NCBI GenBank assembly: GCA_022447665.1
Contig: JAKVAQ010000027.1
Coordinates: 16,744 to 54,351 of the forward strand
Length of the DNA: 37,608 bases
Direction: 5' to 3'
From: Crocinitomicaceae bacterium
Lineage (GTDB): Bacteria; Bacteroidota; Bacteroidia; Flavobacteriales_D; Crocinitomicaceae
The translations under genes and the position numbers were made by a program. Below the pieces are notes generated by a model. That model worked only from the letters and a program-made list of their open reading frames with translations. It had not been told where the DNA came from and ran no database searches. Below are positions 25,928-34,029 of the stretch, piece after piece (position 1 is the stretch's first letter; each line of letters starts with the position of its first letter).

Positions 25928-26455
25928 CTACCCGAATGTTAAAAAAATTAAAAAACTATATAAATGCTTGTACTTCCCAAGGGACTCTCTTAAATGTTTA
26001 AAGGCACGTCCCATTTGGTTTTCTACAGTTTTGGGAGAGATGTCAAGTTCGCCGGCAATTTGCTTATAACTTTTTCCGTCACGCTTGGCCATTTTAAAAA
26101 CCTGCTGTGTTTTTTCAGGTAATTTTTCAATTGCCTCCTGCATCAAACTGATTAAATACTCCTCGTTATTTTCTTCTTCTTCGTCGTGCGTAACATTTAA
26201 ATGAATAACCTCAGCTTCATGTTTTCGCTTTACAATGGCCTTGCGCTGGTAATCGATGCATTTAAACTTTATAGATCGTAGCACGTAGTGTTCAGGCTTT
26301 TCGGTTTCATGAATTTTTCCTGAGTTCCAAATATTTACCATTACACTCTGTACAATGTCCTCTACTTCATCCTTATCACGAATAATAGTAAAGGCATAAC
26401 GACAATAATTTTCGTAGTGTTTTTCAAAAAATATGTTGAACTCAGTCCGCGTCAT
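25928..26455 (-). CDS. ECF RNA polymerase sigma factor (FecI-like, Bacteroidota type)
   Basis: 175 residues from the ATG at 26455; a TTG at 26467 would add four residues and is less likely. Region 2 contains FEKHYENYCRYAFTIIRDKDEVEDIVQSVM and region 4 the helix-turn-helix SYKQIAGELDISPKTVENQM. The hydrophobic tail YSFLIFLTFG is common in Bacteroidota members of this group. It is first in a sigma-FecR-receptor-DUF4249 operon, and its targets probably include that operon. A TAGCTTTG at 26465-26472 could be its -7 element, with a leader of only about 5 nt. Confidence 0.94.
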   Translation of the reverse strand: MTRTEFNIFFEKHYENYCRYAFTIIRDKDEVEDIVQSVMVNIWNSGKIHETEKPEHYVLRSIKFKCIDYQRKAIVKRKHEAEVIHLNVTHDEEEENNEEYLISLMQEAIEKLPEKTQQVFKMAKRDGKSYKQIAGELDISPKTVENQMGRAFKHLRESLGKYKHLYSFLIFLTFG

Positions 26456-26563
26456 TCTTGAGAACAAAGCTAAAAAATAAAAACTGCCGGGAAAAAAAAT
26501 TTAAAAAGAGTAGGGCAAGCTATTTAAACCTCGACTCCTATATGAACGCAAAAATTATTTACA

Positions 26564-27082
26564 ATGAAACGAAACTTTAAAATCATTCTCTTCTGTTTGC
26601 CGATTCTGGGAATGATGGCATGTGGAAAGAAGAAAGACAAAGTTGTAGATGGTTATAAACCAATCTATGCTGAAGAATCGAATCTTCGATCGGTAGAATT
26701 CACTCAAGGTGAAGCTTTAGTTAATCCAGGTAGAATTTATCTATATCAAGATCTGCTTTTAGTAAACGAGAAAAACGCAGGTGTTCATATTTATGACAAT
26801 TCCGACAACACGAGTCCTATTCAGGTATCTTTTATAAGTATCCCTGGCAACATGGATTTCTCTGTTCGTCAAGGTGTTTTATATGCGGATAATATTACGG
26901 ATATGGTTGCGGTTGATATTTCGAACCCAGCATCTCCTGTATTTCTATCGAGAATAGATAATGTTTTTCCATCGCAGGAATTTCCTGATGAGCGCGGAGC
27001 ATTTGAATGTGTTGATCCCTCGAAAGGACCGGTTATCGGCTGGGAGAAAGCAAGACTAACAAACCCTAAGTGTCACAGATAA
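26564..27082 (+). CDS. LVIVD-repeat lipoprotein, N-terminal propeller half
   Basis: 172 residues. The lipoprotein signal is MKRNFKIILFCLPILGMMAC. Then come LVIVD-type blades: GRIYLYQDLLLVNEKNAGVHIYD, VLYADNITDMVAVDISNPASP. The end (VIGWEKARLTNPKCHR) corresponds to the middle of longer LVIVD lipoproteins of about 400 residues that I know from other Bacteroidota. The next gene, 10 bp later, supplies the remainder with its own lipoprotein signal. It is divergent from the ECF sigma gene. Function is unknown; these propellers are surface or periplasmic binding modules. Confidence 0.82.
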   Translation: MKRNFKIILFCLPILGMMACGKKKDKVVDGYKPIYAEESNLRSVEFTQGEALVNPGRIYLYQDLLLVNEKNAGVHIYDNSDNTSPIQVSFISIPGNMDFSVRQGVLYADNITDMVAVDISNPASPVFLSRIDNVFPSQEFPDERGAFECVDPSKGPVIGWEKARLTNPKCHR

Positions 27083-27092
27083 AATTTGAATT

Positions 27093-27878
27093 ATGAAAAT
27101 GTTTAAAAAATATATAGCTGTCGCGGCAATTGTGCCACTCATGTTTGCCTGCGAAAAAGAAGAGATTACTACTGAGACAGAGGAAAATCCTGTGGTAACT
27201 AAGAGTCAAATTACTACGGGTATCGGAGGTTCAATGGCGCAGTTTACCATATTAGGAGATTACTTATACACTGTAGATTATAAAACGTTGAATGTGTTTC
27301 ACATTGTTAATCCAGATCAACCAACACTGTTAGAAAAGATTGATTTAGGAATTGGAATTGAAACCATTTACCCAGAGAATGATCATTTATTCATTGGTAC
27401 TCAAGATGGTGTAAAAATCTATGATGTAACGAATCCTAGAAGTCCAATGCCAGTATCCGAATTTGATCATGTTACAGCATGTGATCCTGTTATTGCAAAT
27501 GACGAATATGCACTTGCTACTTTAAGAGGAGGAACTGAATGTGGAGGAAATTTAAGTGAGTTAATGGTCTTAGATATAACTGATCTAGCAAATCCATTTG
27601 AAGTAACTGCAACGGCTCTTGAAAACCCTTATGGTTTAGGCTTTGTAGGGGCAAATGAAGATTTAGTGTACATCTGCGATGGATGGGATGGATTGAAAAT
27701 CTATGATATCTCGGAAATAGAAAATCCAGAAATGGTAATGCAATTTTCAGACTTAGAGTCGATAGATGTAATTGAAGAAAATGGAGTATTGGTAGTGCTT
27801 ACGACAATGGGAGTTTATCAGTTCAATGCTGAAAACCCACTAGCACTGGAAGAAATCTCCGTAATACCAACATTATAA
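27093..27878 (+). CDS. LVIVD-repeat lipoprotein, C-terminal propeller half
   Basis: 261 residues. A lipoprotein signal (MKMFKKYIAVAAIVPLMFAC) and an acidic linker (to about residue 42) precede GIGGSMAQFTILGDYLYTVD and four to five LVIVD blades (LNVFHIVNPDQP, VKIYDVTNPRSP, LMVLDITDLANP, LKIYDISEIENP). It starts 10 bp after the first half. GIGGSMAQF is the block that normally follows the linker in single-gene homologues. Confidence 0.85.
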   Translation: MKMFKKYIAVAAIVPLMFACEKEEITTETEENPVVTKSQITTGIGGSMAQFTILGDYLYTVDYKTLNVFHIVNPDQPTLLEKIDLGIGIETIYPENDHLFIGTQDGVKIYDVTNPRSPMPVSEFDHVTACDPVIANDEYALATLRGGTECGGNLSELMVLDITDLANPFEVTATALENPYGLGFVGANEDLVYICDGWDGLKIYDISEIENPEMVMQFSDLESIDVIEENGVLVVLTTMGVYQFNAENPLALEEISVIPTL

Positions 27879-27889
27879 AATTAAATACT

Positions 27890-28594
27890 ATGAAAAAGGG
27901 TCTTTTTATAGGGTGGTTGTTATTCTCTTTCGTGGCTTTCGCTGCGGAAGGGGACTCAACCCAAACGAATCAAGAAGTGGAGCCATGGAGCTTCGCAACA
28001 GCACAAAAAAGAATTAAGTTTTCTCCGTTCGAAGTGTTTTCGGCCGTTCCAACCTTGGGAGTTGATTTAGATGTAGACTTAAAAGAAGGAATTCGATTAC
28101 AAGGTGGCATTGGATTTATTCCTTCGGCAATCCAGCCGACTTCTGGTGGTCTTTCAGACCAGCAATTCAATTGGATGGGAGGTTACAAATTACGTGCAGA
28201 AAGCAAGTTCTTTGTCCTTAAGAAGCCAAATCGCTATATCTCAACTGAGCTTACAATGCGTCATTTAGTTATTCGCGATGATGTGGCGGTTGGAATGGAA
28301 GGTGATGGAAATGGAAACTTCTCATACTTCATGGATGAGCGTATGACCTTTAACCGATTCAATACGCAGTTCGCATTTAAATGGGGATTCGAAAAGGAAT
28401 GGGATTCAGGATTTCTAATTGACTTTTATACTGGATTTGCGGCACGACAAGTATTTGTTCAATCGGGTCAGCCAGAATCTGGAGGAGTTGTTCAAGGTGA
28501 TTGGAATGTTCTTGGATGGAACTTAGTAGACAATCACAAAATGTCTTACGTAACACCAGTTTTTGGATTAAGACTTGGATTCAAAGTAAAATAG
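27890..28594 (+). CDS. putative outer-membrane beta-barrel protein
   Basis: 234 residues with a signal peptide (MKKGLFIGWLLFSFVAFA). The mature part alternates amphipathic strands (TLGVDLDVDLKEGIRLQGGIG, STELTMRHLVIRDDVAV, FNTQFAFKWGFEKEW, FLIDFYTGFAARQVFV) and ends FGLRLGFKVK. That is a small 8-10-stranded barrel, perhaps DUF3575-like; I am not sure of the family. It lies 11 bp after the second LVIVD gene, so a barrel-plus-two-lipoprotein assembly is plausible. Confidence 0.75.
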   Translation: MKKGLFIGWLLFSFVAFAAEGDSTQTNQEVEPWSFATAQKRIKFSPFEVFSAVPTLGVDLDVDLKEGIRLQGGIGFIPSAIQPTSGGLSDQQFNWMGGYKLRAESKFFVLKKPNRYISTELTMRHLVIRDDVAVGMEGDGNGNFSYFMDERMTFNRFNTQFAFKWGFEKEWDSGFLIDFYTGFAARQVFVQSGQPESGGVVQGDWNVLGWNLVDNHKMSYVTPVFGLRLGFKVK

Positions 28595-28625
28595 ATTACT
28601 TTTAGAACGCATTGTTTTAGAAGTT

Positions 28626-29093
28626 ATGACCAAAAGTTTTTGGACCCTTTTTATACTATTTATTTTATTGAATTTTGGAGCCCTTGCATTGGGCTCCTTT
28701 TTTATGGGCGAAGGTCCTATCAGCGAATGGTATCAACAACTTAACAAAGCTCCTTGGACACCCCCTGGCTGGGTTTTTGGTGTTTCTTGGTTCACGATAA
28801 TGGTATGTTTAAGTATCGCCCTAGCCTGTCATTTTTCTCATAAATCGGACAAGTCTTTGATCATTATTTATGGGATTCATCTAGCTTTAAATATTGCTTG
28901 GAATTATCTCTTCTTTAACCAGCGATGGCTGCTATTTGGGTTTATGGAAATAATATTGCTTACAGGTATTGTCTTCTATATGCTAGTTCACATTGGTAGG
29001 TCAAATAAACTAAACGCAATCTTACTTAGTCCCTATGTTGTTTGGCTATGTATTGCTAGTTCATTGAACTGGTATGCCTTGATGTACAATTAA
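28626..29093 (+). CDS. tspO: TspO/MBR family protein
   Basis: 155 residues with five membrane helices. Family motifs are KAPWTPPGWVFGVSWF (41-56), LALNIAWNYLFF (86-97) and SPYVVWLCIASSLNWY near the C-terminus. TspO proteins bind and help break down porphyrins and respond to stress. It is 31 bp after the barrel gene and could be read through from it, but there is no functional reason to tie them together. Confidence 0.93.
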   Translation: MTKSFWTLFILFILLNFGALALGSFFMGEGPISEWYQQLNKAPWTPPGWVFGVSWFTIMVCLSIALACHFSHKSDKSLIIIYGIHLALNIAWNYLFFNQRWLLFGFMEIILLTGIVFYMLVHIGRSNKLNAILLSPYVVWLCIASSLNWYALMYN

Positions 29094-29233
29094 ATGGATT
29101 TAATTTTCTCAAGGAGTAATTTCCTACTCGGTTCACTTAACGGTATTGTACAAGAACTTGGCGAATAAGGTGTTTTTTTAAGTGAAATCACCTTAAGAAC
29201 TTTTATTTCCGAAGTAGATGAACTAAAAGGCAC

Positions 29234-29241
29234 TACATTTG
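29234..29241 (+). promoter_or_regulatory. possible -7 element of the caspase gene
   Basis: TACATTTG matches TAnnTTTG and lies 28 bp upstream of the ATG. No TTG is present at the expected distance. The rest of the 176-bp gap holds an inverted repeat TAAGGTG/CACCTTA (about 29166-29195) with a long loop, and no gene. Confidence 0.3.
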
Positions 29242-29269
29242 TATTGAAAATTAGGCAATTGTATATCAT

Positions 29270-32200
29270 ATGAGACTTAGTTCATTCATTCTGTTCATTT
29301 TAACCTTATTTACGTTTCAGGCAAAATCTCAAGAGATTGAAGTAATCACCCAAGAAAGAATTCTAGGTGTAATTACTATTATTTCCTACAGTCCTGATGG
29401 TTCTCTAATCGCCTCTGGTTCTGGTAAGGAGAACTCTGTTAAAATTTGGGATGTAAACTCAGGTAAAATCATAGGTAAATTGGAAGGACATGAAGGTGCA
29501 ACCACCGCTCTATGCTTTAATCATGATGGCACTAAACTATATTCTTCTGCAAAAGATGAGCGTTTAATTCGTTGGGACTTGGTGAACTGGGAATTGGAAG
29601 ATTCGGCAAATGTAGGAACCGCTTTAACCTCTATGGTGGCCTTTGACAATGCTTTTTATGCAGGAGGAAAGAATGGTCATGTCTTAAAATTTGATCCGAA
29701 TAACTTAGCCACTTCGGAGAAGCTTTATTCGCAAGAATTACCTATTACAAAGGTTGATGTTTTTGAAAACACGTTGGTTTCGGGTACATCTGGAGGTCGC
29801 GTTACGGTATTTAATCTTGAAACAAAAGAAGAAGAGCGATCGAAAAAGCTTCATTTCTCCAGAATTAGAGGATTAAGATTTATTGATAACGGAACGCGAT
29901 TAATTACTACAGGTGGAGCGGGTACGGTGCATTTATGGGATGTTAAAGATTTTGATAATAACAAGCATATTCAAGCAAGCGCTCATCCTATAGTAGCATT
30001 TGATGCGAATGATAAGAAGCGATTTTTCGTTGTTGCTTCGGAAAACAAAGAAATCAAGGTTTATGATTTTGATGGAAATCTATTACATGATTATAAAACT
30101 AAAAAAGACGGGTATGATGAGACACGACCAATTGACGCAATTTCAATAAGTCCTGATGGTAGTACGGTGGCAAGTACTGGGTTCAGAAGATTCAAGAGTC
30201 GCAAAAAACAGATGAATGACAATGTTATTCGTGTTTGGGATGTGAATAGAGGGGCTTTGATGCACACCCTTCAAGGAACAGTAAATCCAATTTTTACGTT
30301 CGCTTTTCACCCTACAGAGAATAAATTGGCCACACTAGGAGAAGATAGAGTTGTGACCTTATGGGACTTAGATGTAGCCGAAAAATCTGCCCAGTTCACA
30401 CTAGTAGTTCCTCAAAGAGAAAAGGCGCCAAAGCGAAAAACCAATAAAGGTAAAAAAGCCATGAACGTTGCTAATAAATGGTTGAATGGAGGGAATGTAG
30501 TTGGAGATGCTATCGAAAACACTAAAAAGAGAACAAAAGATGCCGCAGTAGAAAAGATGAAAAGATCGTTCAAGGAAAGAACATTAATTCAGTACTCACA
30601 TAGCGGGAAATATTTAGTCACAAAACTTCCAAAAGATGAGATTAGAAAATACGATTTAACAGGTCTGGAGCCTGAGCATAAGGGACCAGTATGGTCCTAT
30701 CAACGTATTGTGAACGAAGTAGCTTTTTCTCCAGACGATCAATTTATGATGGTATTAGGAGCGGGAGATTCTGCCGTTTCCGTAATTGATATGCAGAAAG
30801 AGGAGTTTGTTCAAAAACTTTCAACCCCTCTGCCGCAAGGGAATCTACAGTACCTGTATGAAGCAAGGTCAGGAGCTTTTTCTCCTGATGGGCAGTATTT
30901 CGCGGTATGTTTTAATAACAGCAAAACGTATGTTTATGAAACAACCAATTGGAGAATGGTTTTCGAAAGCAAATTAGACGGCGACATTAGTTATGCTAGA
31001 GGAACCTTCGTGAATTTTACGGAAGATGGAAAATATATGGTAGTGAACACTCCGATCGGTGCTATGAAATATGAAACAGGATCATTTAGTACCTACAATT
31101 CAAAACCACTTAATGTTAAAGGTTTTTCAGTTCCAATCGATCGCCCATTTGATTACGCCATTACCGTGAGCAAAAAGAAGTTGTATTTCGAAGAAATTAT
31201 ATCAGGGACTGTAGTTGAAAGTATAAATGTTCGCCCTAATGAAATCACTCACATTTCAGTTTCCAAAAATGGTAAAGTGGGAATGACTTTGAAAACGGGA
31301 CAGTTCTTCTTGTTCAATCCAAAAACGGGTGAAGAAGAGGTGCAATTCGTAGGAGAAGGAGAGAATTATATTTTCAAAACATCCGATAATTATTACAAGG
31401 TTTCGAAGGAAGGCTTTGATTTAGTAACCTTCCGAATAGGAAATAAAGCCTACCCTTTTGAGCAGTTTGATGCCGTTTACAATAGACCAGATATAGTTCT
31501 TGAGCGTTTAGGTTGCGAAGATCAAGATTTAATTTCTGCATATAAACGCGCTTATGAAAAGCGGATAAAGAAGCTTGGTTTAACACCGACTAATTCCGTT
31601 AGTTTACGAGATATTCCAACAGCAAAGGTTGAGAATCTTGCCGAGATTCCAGCAGTAACAGAAAAGGAATCAGTACTTGCCAATGTGAAGTTTTCTGATA
31701 ACGTCGGACTTTCTTCGTACAACATCTACATCAACAACGTGCCGCTTTATGGTAAAAAAGGAAAGAGTTTAGAAGGGAAAAAGTCGGCGGAATTTTCTGA
31801 AGAGATTTTCTTGATTTATGGAACAAATAAAATTCAAGTATCGGCACGAAATAACAACGGATTAGAAAGTTTGATGCAAACCTTTTACATTGATAAAACA
31901 GGGGAGGAGCCTAAGCCAAACTTATTGCTTGTAACTATAGGGACGTCTAAATATAAAGATCAAAATTATAACCTGGCTTATGCCGTGAAGGATGCAGAAG
32001 ATCTTACAAAAATTCTGTCTACAAATACAAAAGGGGTTTATAATGAAGTGAAATCTAAGTCACTTTACAATGAAGAAGTTACGGTAGAAAACATTGCTGA
32101 GCTAAAGTCGTTTTTAGAAACTTCAAAACCAGATGATATTGTGATGCTCTTTGTTGCAGGTCATGGTGTGTTGGATGCAGATTTTGACTATTACTTTGGA

Positions 32201-32737
32201 ACGCATGATATTGATTTCTTAAATCCTAAGGCGCGTGGATTGGCGTATGAAAAATTAGAAGGATTATTAGACGGTATTAAGGCGAATAAGAAGATCTTAA
32301 TTATGGACACGTGTCATAGTGGTGAGGTAGATAAAGATGAGGTGATTGAGGCCGAAGTGATTGAAGAGGATGATGGAGATATTGATTTTAGAGCTGCAGG
32401 AATTAATATTGCGAGTAAAAAAGGAAGTGGAGCATCCGCAAGTAAATTGGCTGAGGAGTTATTCAATGACTTAAGAAGAGGTACTGGTAGTACCGTTATT
32501 TCTTCGGCAGGGGGTGCAGAATTTGCCATGGAATCCGACGAATGGAAAAACGGATTGTTTACCTATTGCTTACTGAACGGTCTAAAAAATTACACGGCGG
32601 ATTTAGATAAAGACGGACAAATCATGCTTTCTGAATTACAGGAATACGTGGTGATTAAGGTAGCGGGGCTATCACATGGTCGTCAGGTACCAAATACACG
32701 AATGCAGAACATAGAGCTCGACTTTAGAATTTGGTAG
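29270..32737 (+). CDS. exported WD40-repeat protein with C-terminal caspase-like (C14) protease domain
   Basis: 1155 residues. A signal peptide (MRLSSFILFILTLFTFQAKSQ) sends it across the inner membrane. A first WD40 propeller covers about 30-370 (VKIWDVNSGK, LIRWDL, VHLWDV, VIRVWDV, VVTLWDL). A Lys-rich linker follows at 380-440, then a second, more divergent propeller at about 440-725. An Ig-like domain (about 785-875) leads into a caspase/metacaspase domain (about 883-1155). Catalytic His965 is in FVAGHG and Cys1015 in MDTCHSGE, both intact. An EF-hand-like loop DLDKDGQIMLSE (1111-1122) lies near the C-terminus. The caspase domain has an acidic insert after the Cys (about 1020-1042). A membrane protein gene starts 3 bp later. 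Substrate unknown. Confidence 0.92.
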   Translation: MRLSSFILFILTLFTFQAKSQEIEVITQERILGVITIISYSPDGSLIASGSGKENSVKIWDVNSGKIIGKLEGHEGATTALCFNHDGTKLYSSAKDERLIRWDLVNWELEDSANVGTALTSMVAFDNAFYAGGKNGHVLKFDPNNLATSEKLYSQELPITKVDVFENTLVSGTSGGRVTVFNLETKEEERSKKLHFSRIRGLRFIDNGTRLITTGGAGTVHLWDVKDFDNNKHIQASAHPIVAFDANDKKRFFVVASENKEIKVYDFDGNLLHDYKTKKDGYDETRPIDAISISPDGSTVASTGFRRFKSRKKQMNDNVIRVWDVNRGALMHTLQGTVNPIFTFAFHPTENKLATLGEDRVVTLWDLDVAEKSAQFTLVVPQREKAPKRKTNKGKKAMNVANKWLNGGNVVGDAIENTKKRTKDAAVEKMKRSFKERTLIQYSHSGKYLVTKLPKDEIRKYDLTGLEPEHKGPVWSYQRIVNEVAFSPDDQFMMVLGAGDSAVSVIDMQKEEFVQKLSTPLPQGNLQYLYEARSGAFSPDGQYFAVCFNNSKTYVYETTNWRMVFESKLDGDISYARGTFVNFTEDGKYMVVNTPIGAMKYETGSFSTYNSKPLNVKGFSVPIDRPFDYAITVSKKKLYFEEIISGTVVESINVRPNEITHISVSKNGKVGMTLKTGQFFLFNPKTGEEEVQFVGEGENYIFKTSDNYYKVSKEGFDLVTFRIGNKAYPFEQFDAVYNRPDIVLERLGCEDQDLISAYKRAYEKRIKKLGLTPTNSVSLRDIPTAKVENLAEIPAVTEKESVLANVKFSDNVGLSSYNIYINNVPLYGKKGKSLEGKKSAEFSEEIFLIYGTNKIQVSARNNNGLESLMQTFYIDKTGEEPKPNLLLVTIGTSKYKDQNYNLAYAVKDAEDLTKILSTNTKGVYNEVKSKSLYNEEVTVENIAELKSFLETSKPDDIVMLFVAGHGVLDADFDYYFGTHDIDFLNPKARGLAYEKLEGLLDGIKANKKILIMDTCHSGEVDKDEVIEAEVIEEDDGDIDFRAAGINIASKKGSGASASKLAEELFNDLRRGTGSTVISSAGGAEFAMESDEWKNGLFTYCLLNGLKNYTADLDKDGQIMLSELQEYVVIKVAGLSHGRQVPNTRMQNIELDFRIW

Positions 32738-32740
32738 TTC

Positions 32741-33277
32741 ATGGAGTTAGAAGAAATTCAAACTTACCCTGCTAAAAGAAAGGTCTATTACACATTGGTT
32801 ATATCTCTTTTCGGAATTAGTATTGCTATTGCGCTCTTTGTAGATGGATTATTGAATGATAAGATCATTTACCTAGTTCTTTCAACTCTTATGTTTTTAA
32901 TTAGTTTGATGCCTTTGGTAGGTGCTTTGCGTCGTATAATTCATAAGGGACCCACTTTAATCATTAACAGTGAGGGGATTAGTGGAGGCGCTTTTCACAA
33001 AAACATACCACTTACCAGGTGGGAGCTAATCGAAGAATTTCAAATTTTCAAGCGACGAAGAACCCAAATGATAATGATTATGTTGAAAGATCCTGAAAGT
33101 TATATTGAGGGATTTGACAAGCCTTTATACAAAAAGCTGCTTCAAACATCTTATAAAAATTATGGTACTCCTATTGGGATCTCTACCTACTATTATGAGA
33201 AAGAAGTGGAAGAAATAGCAAAAATGATCGTAGAGAGAGCAGCTGAATATGGTTACGAATTCAACGACGTATTCTAA
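32741..33277 (+). CDS. STM3941-like membrane protein
   Basis: 178 residues with two N-terminal membrane helices (about 17-35 and 42-64) and a cytosolic PH-like beta domain (TLIINSEGISGGAFH ... LTRWELIEEFQIF). This layout and the INxEGI block fit the STM3941-like family of small membrane proteins of unknown role. Only 3 bp separate it from the caspase gene, so the two are very likely co-transcribed. Confidence 0.75.
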   Translation: MELEEIQTYPAKRKVYYTLVISLFGISIAIALFVDGLLNDKIIYLVLSTLMFLISLMPLVGALRRIIHKGPTLIINSEGISGGAFHKNIPLTRWELIEEFQIFKRRRTQMIMIMLKDPESYIEGFDKPLYKKLLQTSYKNYGTPIGISTYYYEKEVEEIAKMIVERAAEYGYEFNDVF

Positions 33278-33284
33278 ATAATTT

Positions 33285-33344
33285 TCCCCCTTACGCTTGC
33301 GCTGAAGCTTCAGCGTAGGAGCATGGAGGGGGATTCAAGGGGGA
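33285..33344. repeat. nested inverted-repeat element
   Basis: A perfect 16-bp palindrome, CGCTGAAGCTTCAGCG (33300-33315), is flanked by outer arms TCCCCCTT (33285-33292) and AAGGGGGA (33337-33344). TTACGC before the palindrome can also pair with GCGTA after it. It lies in the 160-bp gap after the STM3941-like gene. It could be an intergenic dispersed repeat or a structured 3' end; there is no T-run, so it is not a standard terminator. Confidence 0.6.
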
Positions 33345-33438
33345 GGACCCTAATAATAAATGTCACCTCGACTCCGCTCTGCGTCCAATTCTTTCTCAAC
33401 ACAGACAACATTCTAAATTACTTTGGTGTACTCCTAAT

Positions 33439-34008
33439 GTGCGAGTATTCTGTACCTTTTTCATATTCCTAACACTTAACGCCTTTGGTCAAAAGGGCTA
33501 TCCGAATGATACCCTGTGGTATGATGAAGATGGACGATTAAAGGATGAGTTTGTGGTACAAGGAATTTGGTTCAAATTAGGAAGAGGAGATTTAGTTACT
33601 TATGACGATACGTCAAAGTACTTTTCGGTTGAGGATGTAGATATAATTTATGCCAGATTGGATAGTCTAGTTGATTTGATTAAGGATGATTCATGTGTCT
33701 GGGAAATTCAAGTACATACGGATTGTCGAGGAAGTAAAACTATGAGTAGAAGACCGTCTCATAGTAGAGCCGAGTCGATTTTTAACTACTTTGTCTCACA
33801 AGGCGTATCATCTCACAAATTGGTACCAAAAGGATACGGAGAAAATGTTCCTAGAAGGGTTTCCGAAGCTGGTAAGACAGTCGTTCTATCTTGTGAATAC
33901 ATCACATCATTTCGAGAAAAAGATTTGGAAAAATATGAACGACTTCATCAGCTAAACCGAAGGGTTGTATTCAAAAGATTGAGTAATTTCTACGTCCCAA
34001 AAAACTAG
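33439..34008 (+). CDS. OmpA-like peptidoglycan-binding protein
   Basis: 189 residues from a GTG start; the nearby ATG is in another frame. Signal peptide to about residue 17 (FIFLTLNAFGQ). A single OmpA C-terminal domain covers about 60-182. Asp95 in HTDCRGS and Arg110 in SHSRAES have the 15-residue spacing of the diaminopimelate-binding pair in OmpA. KLVPKGYGENVP and LNRRVVF complete the fold. No barrel or lipobox is present, so it would be a soluble periplasmic protein resting on peptidoglycan. Confidence 0.85.
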   Translation: MRVFCTFFIFLTLNAFGQKGYPNDTLWYDEDGRLKDEFVVQGIWFKLGRGDLVTYDDTSKYFSVEDVDIIYARLDSLVDLIKDDSCVWEIQVHTDCRGSKTMSRRPSHSRAESIFNYFVSQGVSSHKLVPKGYGENVPRRVSEAGKTVVLSCEYITSFREKDLEKYERLHQLNRRVVFKRLSNFYVPKN

Positions 34009-34029
34009 AATAATTCGTACTTTTCGCTC

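Noticed and set aside
26465-26467. TTG start for the ECF sigma factor
   Set aside because: It adds four residues with no support, and an ATG at 26453-26455 fits the family start better.
29092-29167. Short reading frame of about 24 codons after tspO
   Set aside because: No ribosome-binding site, no recognisable sequence, and it lies in the upstream region of the caspase gene.
29166-29195. Terminator for tspO (TAAGGTG/CACCTTA)
   Set aside because: The loop is about 16 nt with the T-run inside it rather than after the stem. Not a convincing terminator.
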